NCBI RefSeq assembly: GCF_003967275.1
Contig: NZ_AP018721.1
Coordinates: 1,116,001-1,180,000 of the forward strand
Source: Sulfuritortus calidifontis
GTDB lineage: Bacteria; Pseudomonadota; Gammaproteobacteria; Burkholderiales; Thiobacillaceae
Reading direction: 5' to 3'
DNA length: 64,000 nt
A model generated the notes under the pieces. The model saw only the letters and a program-made list of their open reading frames with translations, ran no database searches and was not told the origin of the DNA. This document shows, piece by piece, positions 53,755 through 63,052 of this stretch. Position 1 is the stretch's first letter, and every line of letters starts with the position of its first letter. A program made the translations under genes and the position numbers.

Positions 53755-54234
53755 ATGGATTGGCGCATCGGTCACGGTTTCGACGTGCATGCCTTCGCCG
53801 CCGGGCGCAAGCTGATCATCGGCGGGGTGGAGATTCCCCATGACAAGGGCCTGGCCGGTCATTCCGATGCCGACGTGCTCTTGCATGCCATCTGCGATGC
53901 GCTCTTGGGCGCTGCCGGTCTGGGCGACATCGGCCGGCACTTCCCCGACAGCGACCCGCAATACAAGGGCATCGACAGCCGCAAGCTTTTGCGACACGTG
54001 GTCGCGCTGGTGAACGGGCGCGGTTGGCGCGTGGGCAACGTCGACGCCACCATCATCGCCCAGGCGCCGAAGCTGGCGCCGCACATCCCGGCCATGCAGG
54101 CGCACATCGCCGATGATCTCGGGGTCGCCATCGAGGTGGTGAACGTGAAGGCGACGACCACGGAGAAGCTGGGCTTCACCGGGCGTGGCGAGGGTATTGC
54201 GGCGGAAGCGGTATGTCTGCTGAACAAGGCCTGA
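53755..54234 (+). CDS. ispF: 2-C-methyl-D-erythritol 2,4-cyclodiphosphate synthase
   Basis: This is the fifth enzyme of the MEP isoprenoid pathway. The 159 residues have the zinc site in GHGFDVHAF (Asp-x-His). [30 protein letters not shown] and [19 protein letters not shown] are further signatures. ispD, often adjacent, is not here. Its 3' end overlaps thpR by 22 bp. Confidence 0.97.
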   Translation: MDWRIGHGFDVHAFAAGRKLIIGGVEIPHDKGLAGHSDADVLLHAICDALLGAAGLGDIGRHFPDSDPQYKGIDSRKLLRHVVALVNGRGWRVGNVDATIIAQAPKLAPHIPAMQAHIADDLGVAIEVVNVKATTTEKLGFTGRGEGIAAEAVCLLNKA

Positions 54235-54767
54235 ACGACGCGGCCAAGAAAACCGCGCGGGTCTTCTTCGCGCTCTGGCCCGACGAGGCCCTGCGCGAGG
54301 AATTGCATAAGGTCTCGGGCCTGCTGCATGCGGCCCACGGCGGCCGGCGGATGAATCCGGCGACGGTGCATCTCACCCTGCTGTTCGTCGGTTCGCTGGA
54401 ACGCGAGCGCCTGCCTGAACTGCTAGCCGTAGCGGCCGGCATCCAGTCGCCGTCCTTCGACGTGGTGTTCGATCAGGCCGATTGCTGGCGGCACAACCGC
54501 ATTGCCTTCCTCGGCGCCAGACAGCCGCCGGCGGGGCTGTTCGATCTGGTTGGTGCCTTGGAGAGACAAGTCGATCAAGCCGGCATCGGCTTCGACCGCA
54601 GGCCCTACAAGCCGCACATCACCTTGGTGCGCAATGCCGACTGCAAGAAAACAGCCCCTGCGCTCAAGCCCATCGTCTGGGCAGCGCGGGATTTCGTACT
54701 GATGGAATCGAATTCGAATGCGAACGGGGCGAGCTACAAGGAACTCGCCCGTTGGCCACTGCTATAG
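54213..54767 (+). CDS. thpR: RNA 2',3'-cyclic phosphodiesterase (2H family)
   Basis: The 184 residues carry the two HxTx motifs of 2H phosphoesterases: VHLTLLFVG near 53 and HITLVRN near 131. [17 protein letters not shown] starts the fold and [18 protein letters not shown] ends it. The enzyme opens 2',3'-cyclic phosphates on RNA. ATG 54213 is within ispF. The stop overlaps the converging host-attachment-family gene by 6 bp. Confidence 0.92.
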   Translation: MSAEQGLNDAAKKTARVFFALWPDEALREELHKVSGLLHAAHGGRRMNPATVHLTLLFVGSLERERLPELLAVAAGIQSPSFDVVFDQADCWRHNRIAFLGARQPPAGLFDLVGALERQVDQAGIGFDRRPYKPHITLVRNADCKKTAPALKPIVWAARDFVLMESNSNANGASYKELARWPLL

Positions 54768-55202
54768 AAAGATGCGGCTTTCCAGGTGACTGGACAGCTC
54801 TTTGACCGGCAGGCGGGTATAGTCCTTCTCGATGCTCTCGGCGAGCTTGCCTTTGACCTGGCTGGATAGCCGGCCGTTGAGCAGGCCGAGGAAGGGCGCC
54901 GAGGCGGCGATGATCAGTCGGTCGTAGGCATTGCTGGTGCGGCCTTCTTCCATCTCGCGGGCGAGCTCCAGGGCAAAGCGGTCGGCCTCGTTTTCTTTGG
55001 GGTCGGTCGCCGGCACGTAAGAGCCGTGTCCACCCCCATGACCTTGGTTGTGGCCGGGGCGGTCGCTGACGAGATTGGAGGCCTTTTCCCGGCTTTCCGG
55101 GTGGTCGAGTTCTTTCAGGAGTTCCAGCCCCTTGTTGGGACCGCGATTGGCATAGAGCTTGGCTTGACTGGCGTTGGCCACGAGAATCCACGTCGTCGAC
55201 AT
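54762..55202 (-). CDS. Host-attachment-family protein
   Basis: The 146 residues begin STTWILVANASQAKLYANRG and continue with LKELDHPESREKASNLVSDRPG. A His/Gly-rich stretch (GHNQGHGGGHGSY) and DRLIIAASAPFLGLLNGRL follow. This matches bacterial proteins annotated as required for attachment to host cells, which resemble eRF1-like folds. The attachment name comes from one system and is unlikely to be literal. An AGGAG ribosome site precedes ATG 55202. It is a single-gene unit. Confidence 0.8.
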   Translation of the reverse strand: MSTTWILVANASQAKLYANRGPNKGLELLKELDHPESREKASNLVSDRPGHNQGHGGGHGSYVPATDPKENEADRFALELAREMEEGRTSNAYDRLIIAASAPFLGLLNGRLSSQVKGKLAESIEKDYTRLPVKELSSHLESRIFL

Positions 55203-55282
55203 AAAGATTGCTCCTGTCGTGGGTGAGAGAGCTTTGGGATTTCCTTATCTGATTTAAGACTAGGCGCAGGCTTGGCCCGGCG

Positions 55283-56362
55283 TCAAGCGAAATGCTGCAA
55301 AGCCTTGTGCGACAAGGCCTGGAAGGCTACAGCCTGGGGTGAGGCCAGGTGCAGGCAGGGGCCTTGCGCCGCCTGCGGGTAGTTGCGGCCGAGGGAACGG
55401 TTGTAGGCCGGGTCGTAGTGGTCGACCAGGAGCTCGGCGACCAACTCATCCCATTGGCCGGCCAGGGCCAGTTGCTTCCAGCGTTCGATCCGCTCGTGAC
55501 CCTGCAGGTCGACCAAACAATCCAATTGCCGGTTAAGGAGTTGAGGCTCGGCCAGGAAGTGGGCGTATTCCTCCTTGAGCAGGGCCACCCGGGTCGGGAT
55601 GTCCGCCTCCAGGGTCAGGCACTCGGCACTACGCATGCGGGCGAGCAGGGTGTCCGGCATGTGCAGACGGCCGATCTTTTTGCTCTCGGACTCGACGAAG
55701 ACCGGCCGGGCCGGGTCGAAATCGTGCAGTTCGGCCCGGATCAGGCTCTCGAAATATTTCTGGCTGGGCTGGGGCCGGTCGGGCAGGCCGCCGAGCACCG
55801 AGCCCTTGTGCGCGGCCAGGTCTTCCAGGTCGAGCGCTTGCGCCCCGGCCTCGCGCAGGGCTAGAAGGAAGCGGCTCTTGCCGCTGCCGGTGCGGCCGCA
55901 GATCACGACGAAGCGCAGGCGGCCGGGTAGGCTCGCCAGCTCGGCCATCACCGCCTTGCGGTAGGCCTTGTAGCCGCCATCGAGCTGGGCCGCCGGCCAG
56001 CCGATGGAGCGCAGGACATGGGCCAGGGCGCCGGATCGGTTGCCGCCGCGCCAGCAGTAGACCAGGGGCCGGTATTTTTTCGGCTTGTCGGCGAAATGGG
56101 TCTCAAGATGGCGGGCGATGTTGCGCGAGACCAGGGCGGCGCCGATCTTCTTGGCCTCGAAGGCGGAGACCTGCTTGTAGTCGGTGCCGACCCGGGCCCG
56201 TTCGGCATCGTCGAGCACCGGCAGGTTGATGGCGCCGGGGATGTGGTCCTCGGCGAACTCGCCGGGCGAACGCACATCGATGATCTCGTCGAAGCCATCG
56301 ATCTGGTCGACGCCAACGATCTCGATGCGCTTGGCCGGCGGCGAGCCGATATCACACAGCAT
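55283..56362 (-). CDS. mnmH: tRNA 2-selenouridine synthase
   Basis: It replaces sulfur by selenium at the wobble 2-thiouridine of certain tRNAs, by way of a geranylated intermediate. The 359 residues have an N-terminal rhodanese domain with the catalytic cysteine in LVYCWRGGNRSGAL near 95. A P-loop domain has ICGRTGSGKSRFLLAL near 151 and GLPDRPQPSQKYFESL. ATG 56362 shares a base with the smpB stop. selD is not in the window, so selenium supply cannot be judged. Confidence 0.94.
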   Translation of the reverse strand: MLCDIGSPPAKRIEIVGVDQIDGFDEIIDVRSPGEFAEDHIPGAINLPVLDDAERARVGTDYKQVSAFEAKKIGAALVSRNIARHLETHFADKPKKYRPLVYCWRGGNRSGALAHVLRSIGWPAAQLDGGYKAYRKAVMAELASLPGRLRFVVICGRTGSGKSRFLLALREAGAQALDLEDLAAHKGSVLGGLPDRPQPSQKYFESLIRAELHDFDPARPVFVESESKKIGRLHMPDTLLARMRSAECLTLEADIPTRVALLKEEYAHFLAEPQLLNRQLDCLVDLQGHERIERWKQLALAGQWDELVAELLVDHYDPAYNRSLGRNYPQAAQGPCLHLASPQAVAFQALSHKALQHFA

Positions 56363-56808
56363 CAGCGCTTCTCCCGCATCAGGCGGGCCTTTTCGCGATC
56401 CCACTCGCGCTGCTTTTCTGTCTCGCGTTTATCGTGGGCTTTCTTACCTTTTGCCAGGCCGATCTCCAGCTTGATCCGGCCCTTGCTGTAATGCAGGTTG
56501 AGCGGCACCAGGGTGTATCCGGCGCGTTCGACCTTGCCGATCAGCTTGCTGATCTCCGCCGCATGCAGCAGCAGCTTGCGGGTGCGCACCGGGTCGGGCT
56601 TGACGTGGGTGGAGGCGGTGGGCAACGGGCTGATGTGGCTGCCGATCAGCCATATCTCGCCCTTCTTGATGACCACATAGGCCTCTTTCAGCTGCACCCG
56701 GCCGGCACGGATGGCCTTGACCTCCCAGCCCTCGAGCGCGATGCCCGCTTCGTAGCGTTCCTCGATGAAATAATCGTGGAAGGCCTTTTTGTTGTCGGCG
56801 ATGGTCAT
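56362..56808 (-). CDS. smpB: SsrA-binding protein SmpB
   Basis: This partner of tmRNA acts in trans-translation. The 148 residues show [49 protein letters not shown] and [12 protein letters not shown]-like sequence. A basic C-terminal tail ([22 protein letters not shown]) enters the ribosomal mRNA channel. ssrA is not seen in the window. The gene is divergent from ratA. Confidence 0.97.
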   Translation of the reverse strand: MTIADNKKAFHDYFIEERYEAGIALEGWEVKAIRAGRVQLKEAYVVIKKGEIWLIGSHISPLPTASTHVKPDPVRTRKLLLHAAEISKLIGKVERAGYTLVPLNLHYSKGRIKLEIGLAKGKKAHDKRETEKQREWDREKARLMREKR

Positions 56809-56892
56809 GGCGGGAGGGTGGCGGCTGGGGTCTGATCGGTATTTCGTGATATTTTAACAGCCTTTCCGCTTTGCCCTGTCCGTCCCGCGCTT

Positions 56893-57330
56893 ATGTCTGA
56901 AGTGATCAAGTCCGTCCTGGTGCCCTATACCGCGGCGGAGATGTTCGAGCTGGTCGACCGGGTGGAGGCCTATACCGAATTCCTGCCCTGGTGCGGGGGC
57001 ACCGAGCTGCATCGGCGCGACGAGGCGGTGACCGAGGCGACGATTCATATCAGCTATCTGCACGTGCAGCAGCGGTTCACCACCGAGAACCTGAAAGAGT
57101 TTCCCGAGGCCATGCACCTGACCCTGAAGGACGGGCCGTTCCGCAAGCTGGAAGGGGCCTGGCGCTTCAAGCCCCTGGGCGCGGAGGGCAGCCGGGTGGA
57201 ATTGCTGCTGCACTATGAGTTTTCCAGCCACTTGCTGGAGAAGGTGGTGGGGCCGGTGTTTTCGTTGATTGCCAACAGCCTGGTGGATGCCTTCGTCCAC
57301 CGTGCCGAGAAGGTTTACGGATCACGATGA
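56893..57330 (+). CDS. ratA: RatA/Coq10-family START-domain protein
   Basis: The 145 residues show a polyketide-cyclase/START fold: VKSVLVPYTAAEMFELVDRVEAYTEFLPWCGG-type N-terminus, FTTENLKEFPEAMHLTLKDGPFRKLEG, and a C-terminal VVGPVFSLIANSLVDAFVHRA. Homologues include E. coli RatA (reported to block 70S assembly) and mitochondrial Coq10 (ubiquinone binding), so its role is uncertain. Linkage with rnfH and divergent smpB is conserved. Confidence 0.92.
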   Translation: MSEVIKSVLVPYTAAEMFELVDRVEAYTEFLPWCGGTELHRRDEAVTEATIHISYLHVQQRFTTENLKEFPEAMHLTLKDGPFRKLEGAWRFKPLGAEGSRVELLLHYEFSSHLLEKVVGPVFSLIANSLVDAFVHRAEKVYGSR

Positions 57331-57665
57331 GCGGTCAGATCGAGGTCGAAGTCGTCTATGCCATGCACGACGCGCAGAGGGTCGTGCATGTCCAGGTCGA
57401 ACACGGGGCGACCGTGGAGCAGGCGGTGGCCAAGTCGGGCCTGCTGGTGGAATTTCCGGAGATCGATCTGGGTGGCAAGAACAAGGTCGGCGTCTGGAAC
57501 AAGCTGGCCAAGCTGGACACGCCCTTGCGTGACCGGGATCGGGTGGAGATCTACCGGCCCCTGATCGCCGACCCCAAGGAGGTCCGCCGGCAGCGGGCAG
57601 CCGAGGGCAAGGTGATGAAGAAGGGCGCCGCGGAACTGAATGCGGAAGGTGAGGGGGCGGCCTGA
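57327..57665 (+). CDS. rnfH: RnfH/RatB ubiquitin-like protein
   Basis: The 112-residue protein has a beta-grasp fold: IEVEVVYAMHDAQRVVHVQVEHG and VGVWNKLAKLDTPLRDRDRVEIYRPL with a conserved IADPKEVRRQRA end. Function unknown. Despite the name it is not known to pair with a toxin in all species. ATG 57327 overlaps the ratA stop by 4 bp. The tail is Lys/Ala/Glu-rich. Confidence 0.92.
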   Translation: MSGQIEVEVVYAMHDAQRVVHVQVEHGATVEQAVAKSGLLVEFPEIDLGGKNKVGVWNKLAKLDTPLRDRDRVEIYRPLIADPKEVRRQRAAEGKVMKKGAAELNAEGEGAA

Positions 57666-57680
57666 ACCTGGCTGCCAGGC

Positions 57681-57713
57681 AAAAAAATTGGGCGGCCATG
57701 TGGCCGCCCAATT
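57681..57713 (-). terminator. Rho-independent terminator for the lipoprotein gene
   Basis: AATTGGGCGGCC (57686-57697) and GGCCGCCCAATT (57702-57713) form a perfect 12-bp stem with loop ATGT. On the minus strand it is followed by seven T's (57687-57681). It may also stop rnfH transcription, but without a T-tract in that direction. Confidence 0.88.
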
Positions 57714-57735
57714 CGCTTGAATTGCTCGATCCGGT

Positions 57736-58050
57736 TTACTTGATCTCAGTCGAGGGGTATTTGGTCTGAGCCAGGCCCATCTTGGCGTGGTCGGAGGCGA
57801 GCTTGGCCTGCTTGGTCACGGTCTCGCTGTCACCCTTCTTGGCCGCTTCCTGGGCGGTCTTCAGGGCCTTGTCGGCGGTGGTCCACAGGGCGAAATTGGC
57901 CTTCGCGTCCTTCACGTCCTTTTCGGCTTGGGCCAGCGCGGCCTTGGCTTCGTCGGTCAGGCCGGCCTCGGTGGCGGGGCCGCCGGCGCAGGCGGACAGG
58001 AACAGGGCCAGCAGGCTTGCCAGGGCGGCGGATGCAAGCTGTTTACGCAT
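57736..58050 (-). CDS. Small Ala/Lys-rich lipoprotein
   Basis: This 104-residue protein has a lipoprotein signal peptide: basic MRK, hydrophobic ASLLALFLSAC, lipobox LSAC with Cys21. The mature part is Ala/Lys/Asp-rich and almost wholly helical (KAALAQAEKDVKDAKANFALW and KALKTAQEAAKKGDSETVTK), suggesting a coiled coil. No enzyme motif is seen. A GAGGAG ribosome site precedes ATG 58050, and a strong terminator follows. It is a monocistronic unit divergent from guaB. Residue +2 after Cys is Ala-Gly, which does not predict inner-membrane retention. Confidence 0.82.
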   Translation of the reverse strand: MRKQLASAALASLLALFLSACAGGPATEAGLTDEAKAALAQAEKDVKDAKANFALWTTADKALKTAQEAAKKGDSETVTKQAKLASDHAKMGLAQTKYPSTEIK

Positions 58051-58198
58051 ATCTAATCTCCTCGTTATCCATGGATGCGACTAATGGCACGCTTGTGCGG
58101 CTTTCGAAACATAATTGCGGCCGTGGGAAGCGTCAATCCATTTGGCGGAAATTGGTAGATATTGACCAAGCGGGCTCGTTCGGTTCGGGCGGAATCTG

Positions 58199-59691
<1,493 letters not shown>

Positions 59692-59697
59692 ACCCGA

Positions 59698-59718
59698 GGG
59701 CGCCGCTGGCGCCCTTTT
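59698..59718 (+). terminator. Short hairpin between guaB and guaA (attenuator-like)
   Basis: GGGCGCC and GGCGCCC form a 7-bp stem with a 3-nt loop, followed by TTTT. It may reduce but probably not abolish read-through from guaB into guaA. Confidence 0.6.
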
Positions 59719-59735
59719 CATTTGCGCGACAAGCC

Positions 59736-61301
59736 ATGCAGCACGACAAGATTCTCATCCTCGACTTCGGTTCCCAGTTCACCCAGCTGATCGCCCGCCG
59801 GGTGCGCGAGCACAACGTCTACTGCGAACTGCACCCCTATGACGTGTCCGAGCAGTTCATCCGCGATTTCGCGCCCAAGGGCATCATCCTCTCCGGCGGT
59901 CCGGCCTCGGTGACCGAGGAAGAGACCCCGCGCGCGCCGCAGGTGGTGTTCGAGCTGGGCGTGCCGGTGCTGGGCATTTGCTACGGCATGCAGACCATGG
60001 CCGCGCAGCTCGGCGGCAAGGTGATCAATGGCACACACCATGAGTATGGCTATGCCGAGGTGCGTGCGCATGGTCATTCCAAGCTGCTCACCGATATCCA
60101 GGACCGCTGCGACCCGGACGGCAAGTGCTGGCTCGATGTCTGGATGAGCCACGGCGACCAGGTCGAGCGCCTGCCCGAGGGTTTCCAGGTGATGTGCGAG
60201 AACGCCTCGACGCCGATCGCCGGCATGTTCGACGACACCCGCCGCTTCTACGCGGTGCAATTCCACCCCGAGGTGACGCACACCCTCCAGGGCAAGGCCA
60301 TGCTCGGCCGCTTCGTCCATGACATCTGCGGTTGCGGCCAGGACTGGAACATGCCGGACTACATCGGCGAGGCCATTGCCAAGATCCAGGCGCAGGTCGG
60401 CTCGGATGAGGTGATCCTCGGCCTGTCCGGCGGTGTCGATTCCTCCGTGGTCGCCGCCTTGCTGCATCGGGCCATCGGTCCGCAGCTCACCTGCGTCTTC
60501 GTCGACACCGGCCTCTTGCGCCTGAACGAGGGCCAGATGGTGATGGACATGTTCGCCCGCAACCTGGGCGTCAAGGTCATCCACGTCGACGCCTCCGAGC
60601 GCTTCATGAGCAAGCTGGCCGGCGTCTCCGACCCGGAGAAGAAGCGCAAGATCATCGGCGGCGAGTTCGTTGCCGTGTTCCAGGAGGAATCGGCCAAGCT
60701 CAAGAACGCCAAGTGGCTGGCCCAGGGCACCATCTACCCGGACGTGATCGAATCGGCCGGGGCCAAGACCAAGAAGGCGCATGCGATCAAGAGCCACCAC
60801 AACGTCGGCGGTCTGCCCGAGGACATGCACTTGAAGCTCCTGGAACCGCTGCGCGAGCTGTTCAAGGACGAGGTGCGCGAGCTCGGCGTCGCCCTCGGCC
60901 TGCCGCACGAAATGGTTTACCGCCACCCCTTCCCGGGTCCCGGCCTGGGCGTGCGCATCCTGGGCGAGGTCAAGCGCGAATACGCCGACCTCCTGCGCCG
61001 CGCCGACCACATCTTCATCGAGGAACTGCGCGCCGCCGGTTGGTACGAGAAGACCTCCCAGGCCTTCGCCGTGTTCCTGCCGGTGCGGGCGGTTGGCGTG
61101 ATGGGCGACGGTCGCACCTACGACTACGTGGTCGCCCTGCGCGCCGTGCAGACCCAGGACTTCATGACCGCGCACTGGGCCGAGCTGCCCTACAGCCTGC
61201 TGGCCAAGGTCTCCAATCGCATCATCAACGAGATCCGCGGCATCAACCGCGTGGTCTACGACGTCACCGGCAAGCCGCCGGGCACCATCGAGTGGGAATG
61301 A
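59736..61301 (+). CDS. guaA: GMP synthase (glutamine-hydrolysing)
   Basis: It aminates XMP to GMP. The 521 residues have an N-terminal class I amidotransferase domain ([20 protein letters not shown]; Cys82 in [20 protein letters not shown]). The ATP-pyrophosphatase domain has [19 protein letters not shown] near 228. The C-terminal dimerisation domain has [21 protein letters not shown] and [18 protein letters not shown] 59736 is the family start; the open frame extends into guaB but that part is a shadow. Confidence 0.98.
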   Translation: MQHDKILILDFGSQFTQLIARRVREHNVYCELHPYDVSEQFIRDFAPKGIILSGGPASVTEEETPRAPQVVFELGVPVLGICYGMQTMAAQLGGKVINGTHHEYGYAEVRAHGHSKLLTDIQDRCDPDGKCWLDVWMSHGDQVERLPEGFQVMCENASTPIAGMFDDTRRFYAVQFHPEVTHTLQGKAMLGRFVHDICGCGQDWNMPDYIGEAIAKIQAQVGSDEVILGLSGGVDSSVVAALLHRAIGPQLTCVFVDTGLLRLNEGQMVMDMFARNLGVKVIHVDASERFMSKLAGVSDPEKKRKIIGGEFVAVFQEESAKLKNAKWLAQGTIYPDVIESAGAKTKKAHAIKSHHNVGGLPEDMHLKLLEPLRELFKDEVRELGVALGLPHEMVYRHPFPGPGLGVRILGEVKREYADLLRRADHIFIEELRAAGWYEKTSQAFAVFLPVRAVGVMGDGRTYDYVVALRAVQTQDFMTAHWAELPYSLLAKVSNRIINEIRGINRVVYDVTGKPPGTIEWE

Positions 61302-61319
61302 GGGCGTCAGTCCGATGAT

Positions 61320-61346
61320 AAAACGGCCGGGTCAACCGGCCGTTTT
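61320..61346. terminator. Bidirectional terminator after guaA
   Basis: AAAACGGCCGG (61320-61330) pairs with CCGGCCGTTTT (61336-61346) around GTCAA. T's and A's lie on the appropriate sides for both guaA and the converging secreted-protein gene. Confidence 0.92.
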
Positions 61347-61358
61347 GTTTCCATCGCC

Positions 61359-61823
61359 TTATTTGCCACCGGCCGCGACCCAGCCCGGGTGCTGGAAGAA
61401 GCGGCCATAGGCGTGCAGGGCCTCGATCACCTTCACCGCGCCGGCGTGGGGGGAGAGCCTGCCCTTGCCCTGCATGGCCTCGGCACCCGCGCTCAGCTCG
61501 GCGATCACGAGGTGCAGCATGGCGTCGGCCTTGGGTTCCAGTTTGCAGTTGGCCACGGCATAGGCGATCTCCTTGTCCACCGCCTCGCCCAGCTTACGGT
61601 AATCCTCGTTCGTGAAGCGATTGCTGTGGATGCGCGGGATCGCCTGTTTCATCGCGCCATTGATGTTGTCCATGGCCTGCCGCAGCGGGGCGTCGATCGC
61701 CCAGGGCTTGCCGGCGTCGAGTTGCAGTTGCTGCGGCGCGGCGCCGTGATCGTGCCTGTGCTCGGCGGCGACGCTGGGTAGGCTGGCGACCAGCAGGGCA
61801 ATGAGGCAGAGGGTACGTTTCAT
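61359..61823 (-). CDS. Secreted hypothetical protein with N-terminal His cluster
   Basis: The 154 residues begin with a signal peptide (TLCLIALLVASLPSVAA, cleavage near 20). The mature N-terminus is HRHDHG, a possible metal-binding cluster. The rest is helical (LRQAMDNINGAMKQAIPRIHSNRF, KLGEAVDKEIAYAVANCKLEPKADAMLHLVIAEL) with a C-terminal YGRFFQHPGWV. I recall similar periplasmic proteins in betaproteobacteria but assign no function. It is 20 bp downstream of the ABC ATPase gene and probably cotranscribed with it. Confidence 0.75.
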   Translation of the reverse strand: MKRTLCLIALLVASLPSVAAEHRHDHGAAPQQLQLDAGKPWAIDAPLRQAMDNINGAMKQAIPRIHSNRFTNEDYRKLGEAVDKEIAYAVANCKLEPKADAMLHLVIAELSAGAEAMQGKGRLSPHAGAVKVIEALHAYGRFFQHPGWVAAGGK

Positions 61824-61843
61824 GGGGGTCTGCTTGGGCTGGT

Positions 61844-62563
61844 TCAGAACGCGCGGCCTTCGCCGGCCTCTTCATAGGTCCGGCCGTCGCGGATGTGGTA
61901 GATGCGGCGGAAGGTGGGGATGATCTTTTCGTCGTGGGTGACCACGATGATGGCGGTGCGGTATTGCTGCGCCATCTGGTTGAGGATGCGCACCACGGTC
62001 AGGGCGCGCTCGCTGTCGAGCGGCGCGGTCGGCTCGTCGGCCAGGATCACCGGCGGCTGGTTGGCCAGGGCGCGGGCGATGGCCACCCGCTGCTGCTCGC
62101 CGCCGGAGAGTTGCGAGACCTGCGCTTTTGCGCGGTGGGCCACGTCCAGGGCGGTGAGCAGCTCAAGGGCGCGGGCGCGGGCCCCGGCATTGGGCCGGCC
62201 GGCCAGCATGGGCAGCAGGGCGACGTTGTCGGTGACGTCGAGGAAGGGGATGAGGTAGGGCGCCTGGAAGACGAAACCGATGCGGTCGCGGCGCAGGGCG
62301 CGGATGTCCTTCACCTGCCAGCCGTCGGCATAGACCGGCTCACCGTTGAAATGGATCCGGCCGGAGGTCGGCTCGGTCACCGCACCCAGGCACTTGAGCA
62401 GGGTGCTCTTGCCCGAGCCGGACGGGCCGATCAGGCCGACCACTTCGCCGGGGTAGACCGTCATGTCCACACCCTTGAGGGCCTCGACCGCGGTATCGCC
62501 GTGGCCGTAGACCTTGCGCAGGTTCTCGATCCGGATCGCCGGTTGGCTCATGTCGTGTGTCAT
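61844..62563 (-). CDS. ABC transporter ATP-binding protein (MacB/LolD-type)
   Basis: The 239 residues have Walker [16 protein letters not shown] near 45, the Q-loop in [11 protein letters not shown] near 96, signature [17 protein letters not shown] near 147, Walker [14 protein letters not shown] near 169 (Ala where most family members have GN), and the switch histidine in VVTHDEKI. This subfamily pairs with FtsX-like permeases, and one is encoded upstream. ATG 62563 or 62551 may be the start. Export rather than import is expected from the subfamily; cargo is unknown. Confidence 0.92.
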   Translation of the reverse strand: MTHDMSQPAIRIENLRKVYGHGDTAVEALKGVDMTVYPGEVVGLIGPSGSGKSTLLKCLGAVTEPTSGRIHFNGEPVYADGWQVKDIRALRRDRIGFVFQAPYLIPFLDVTDNVALLPMLAGRPNAGARARALELLTALDVAHRAKAQVSQLSGGEQQRVAIARALANQPPVILADEPTAPLDSERALTVVRILNQMAQQYRTAIIVVTHDEKIIPTFRRIYHIRDGRTYEEAGEGRAF

Positions 62564-62648
62564 ATGGGGCCAGGGCGCGGGGGGATTTCTATCTCCCCTG
62601 CGTTGCCTGAATTCATCGAAAGATTTCTATCTCGCTTTCATTGTCGGT

Positions 62649-62981
62649 TCAGCGGCGCCCCCGTCCCATGCCGCCACCCATCTGGCCGCCCCTGGCGCCG
62701 CCCTGGCCCATGCCCTGGCCGCCGCTCTGCCGGCTTTGGCGTTCGGCCTGACGCGCTTCGCGCTGGGTTGCGCGTTCTTCACGCTGGGCCTGTTGTTCGG
62801 CCTGGCGTGCCTCGCGCTGTTCGGGCGTCAGGGCGCGCTCGCGCACCTGAGCTTCCTCGCGCACCTGTTGGCGCACCTGCTCCCTGATCTGCGCCTGGTT
62901 GAGCTGGGCGGCCTCCTCGGCGAGGGCGGTGCCGGCGAGCAGGCTGCCTGCCAGAGCGAGGGTCCATTTCAGATGTTTCAT
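62649..62981 (-). CDS. Small secreted Gln/Glu/Arg-rich protein with Gly/Met tail
   Basis: The 110 residues have a signal peptide (LKWTLALAGSLLAGTALA, cleavage near 21). A highly charged helix-like stretch follows (about 22-85, QREARQAEQQAQREERATQ type), then a Gly/Met/Arg-rich end (GGQGMGQGGARGGQMGGGM). AAGGAG lies 7 bp before ATG 62981. I do not recognise the family. It sits between the permease (71 bp upstream) and ATPase genes of an ABC transporter, so it may be an accessory or cargo of that system. Confidence 0.72.
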   Translation of the reverse strand: MKHLKWTLALAGSLLAGTALAEEAAQLNQAQIREQVRQQVREEAQVRERALTPEQREARQAEQQAQREERATQREARQAERQSRQSGGQGMGQGGARGGQMGGGMGRGRR

Positions 62982-63052
62982 TGCATTTCTCCTTGGGTTT
63001 GGCTGGAACAGGAAAGGACGGATGCCGGCCCAGCCAGCCGGCATCGCCTGCA

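Noticed and set aside
54762-55202. Virulence or host adhesion factor
   Set aside because: The family name derives from a single plant-attachment study. The protein has no secretion signal and occurs in free-living bacteria, so no host role was inferred.
56893-57665. ratA-rnfH as a bona fide toxin-antitoxin module
   Set aside because: RatA is a Coq10/START homologue and this pair is a conserved housekeeping neighbour of smpB. The toxin label alone is not enough.
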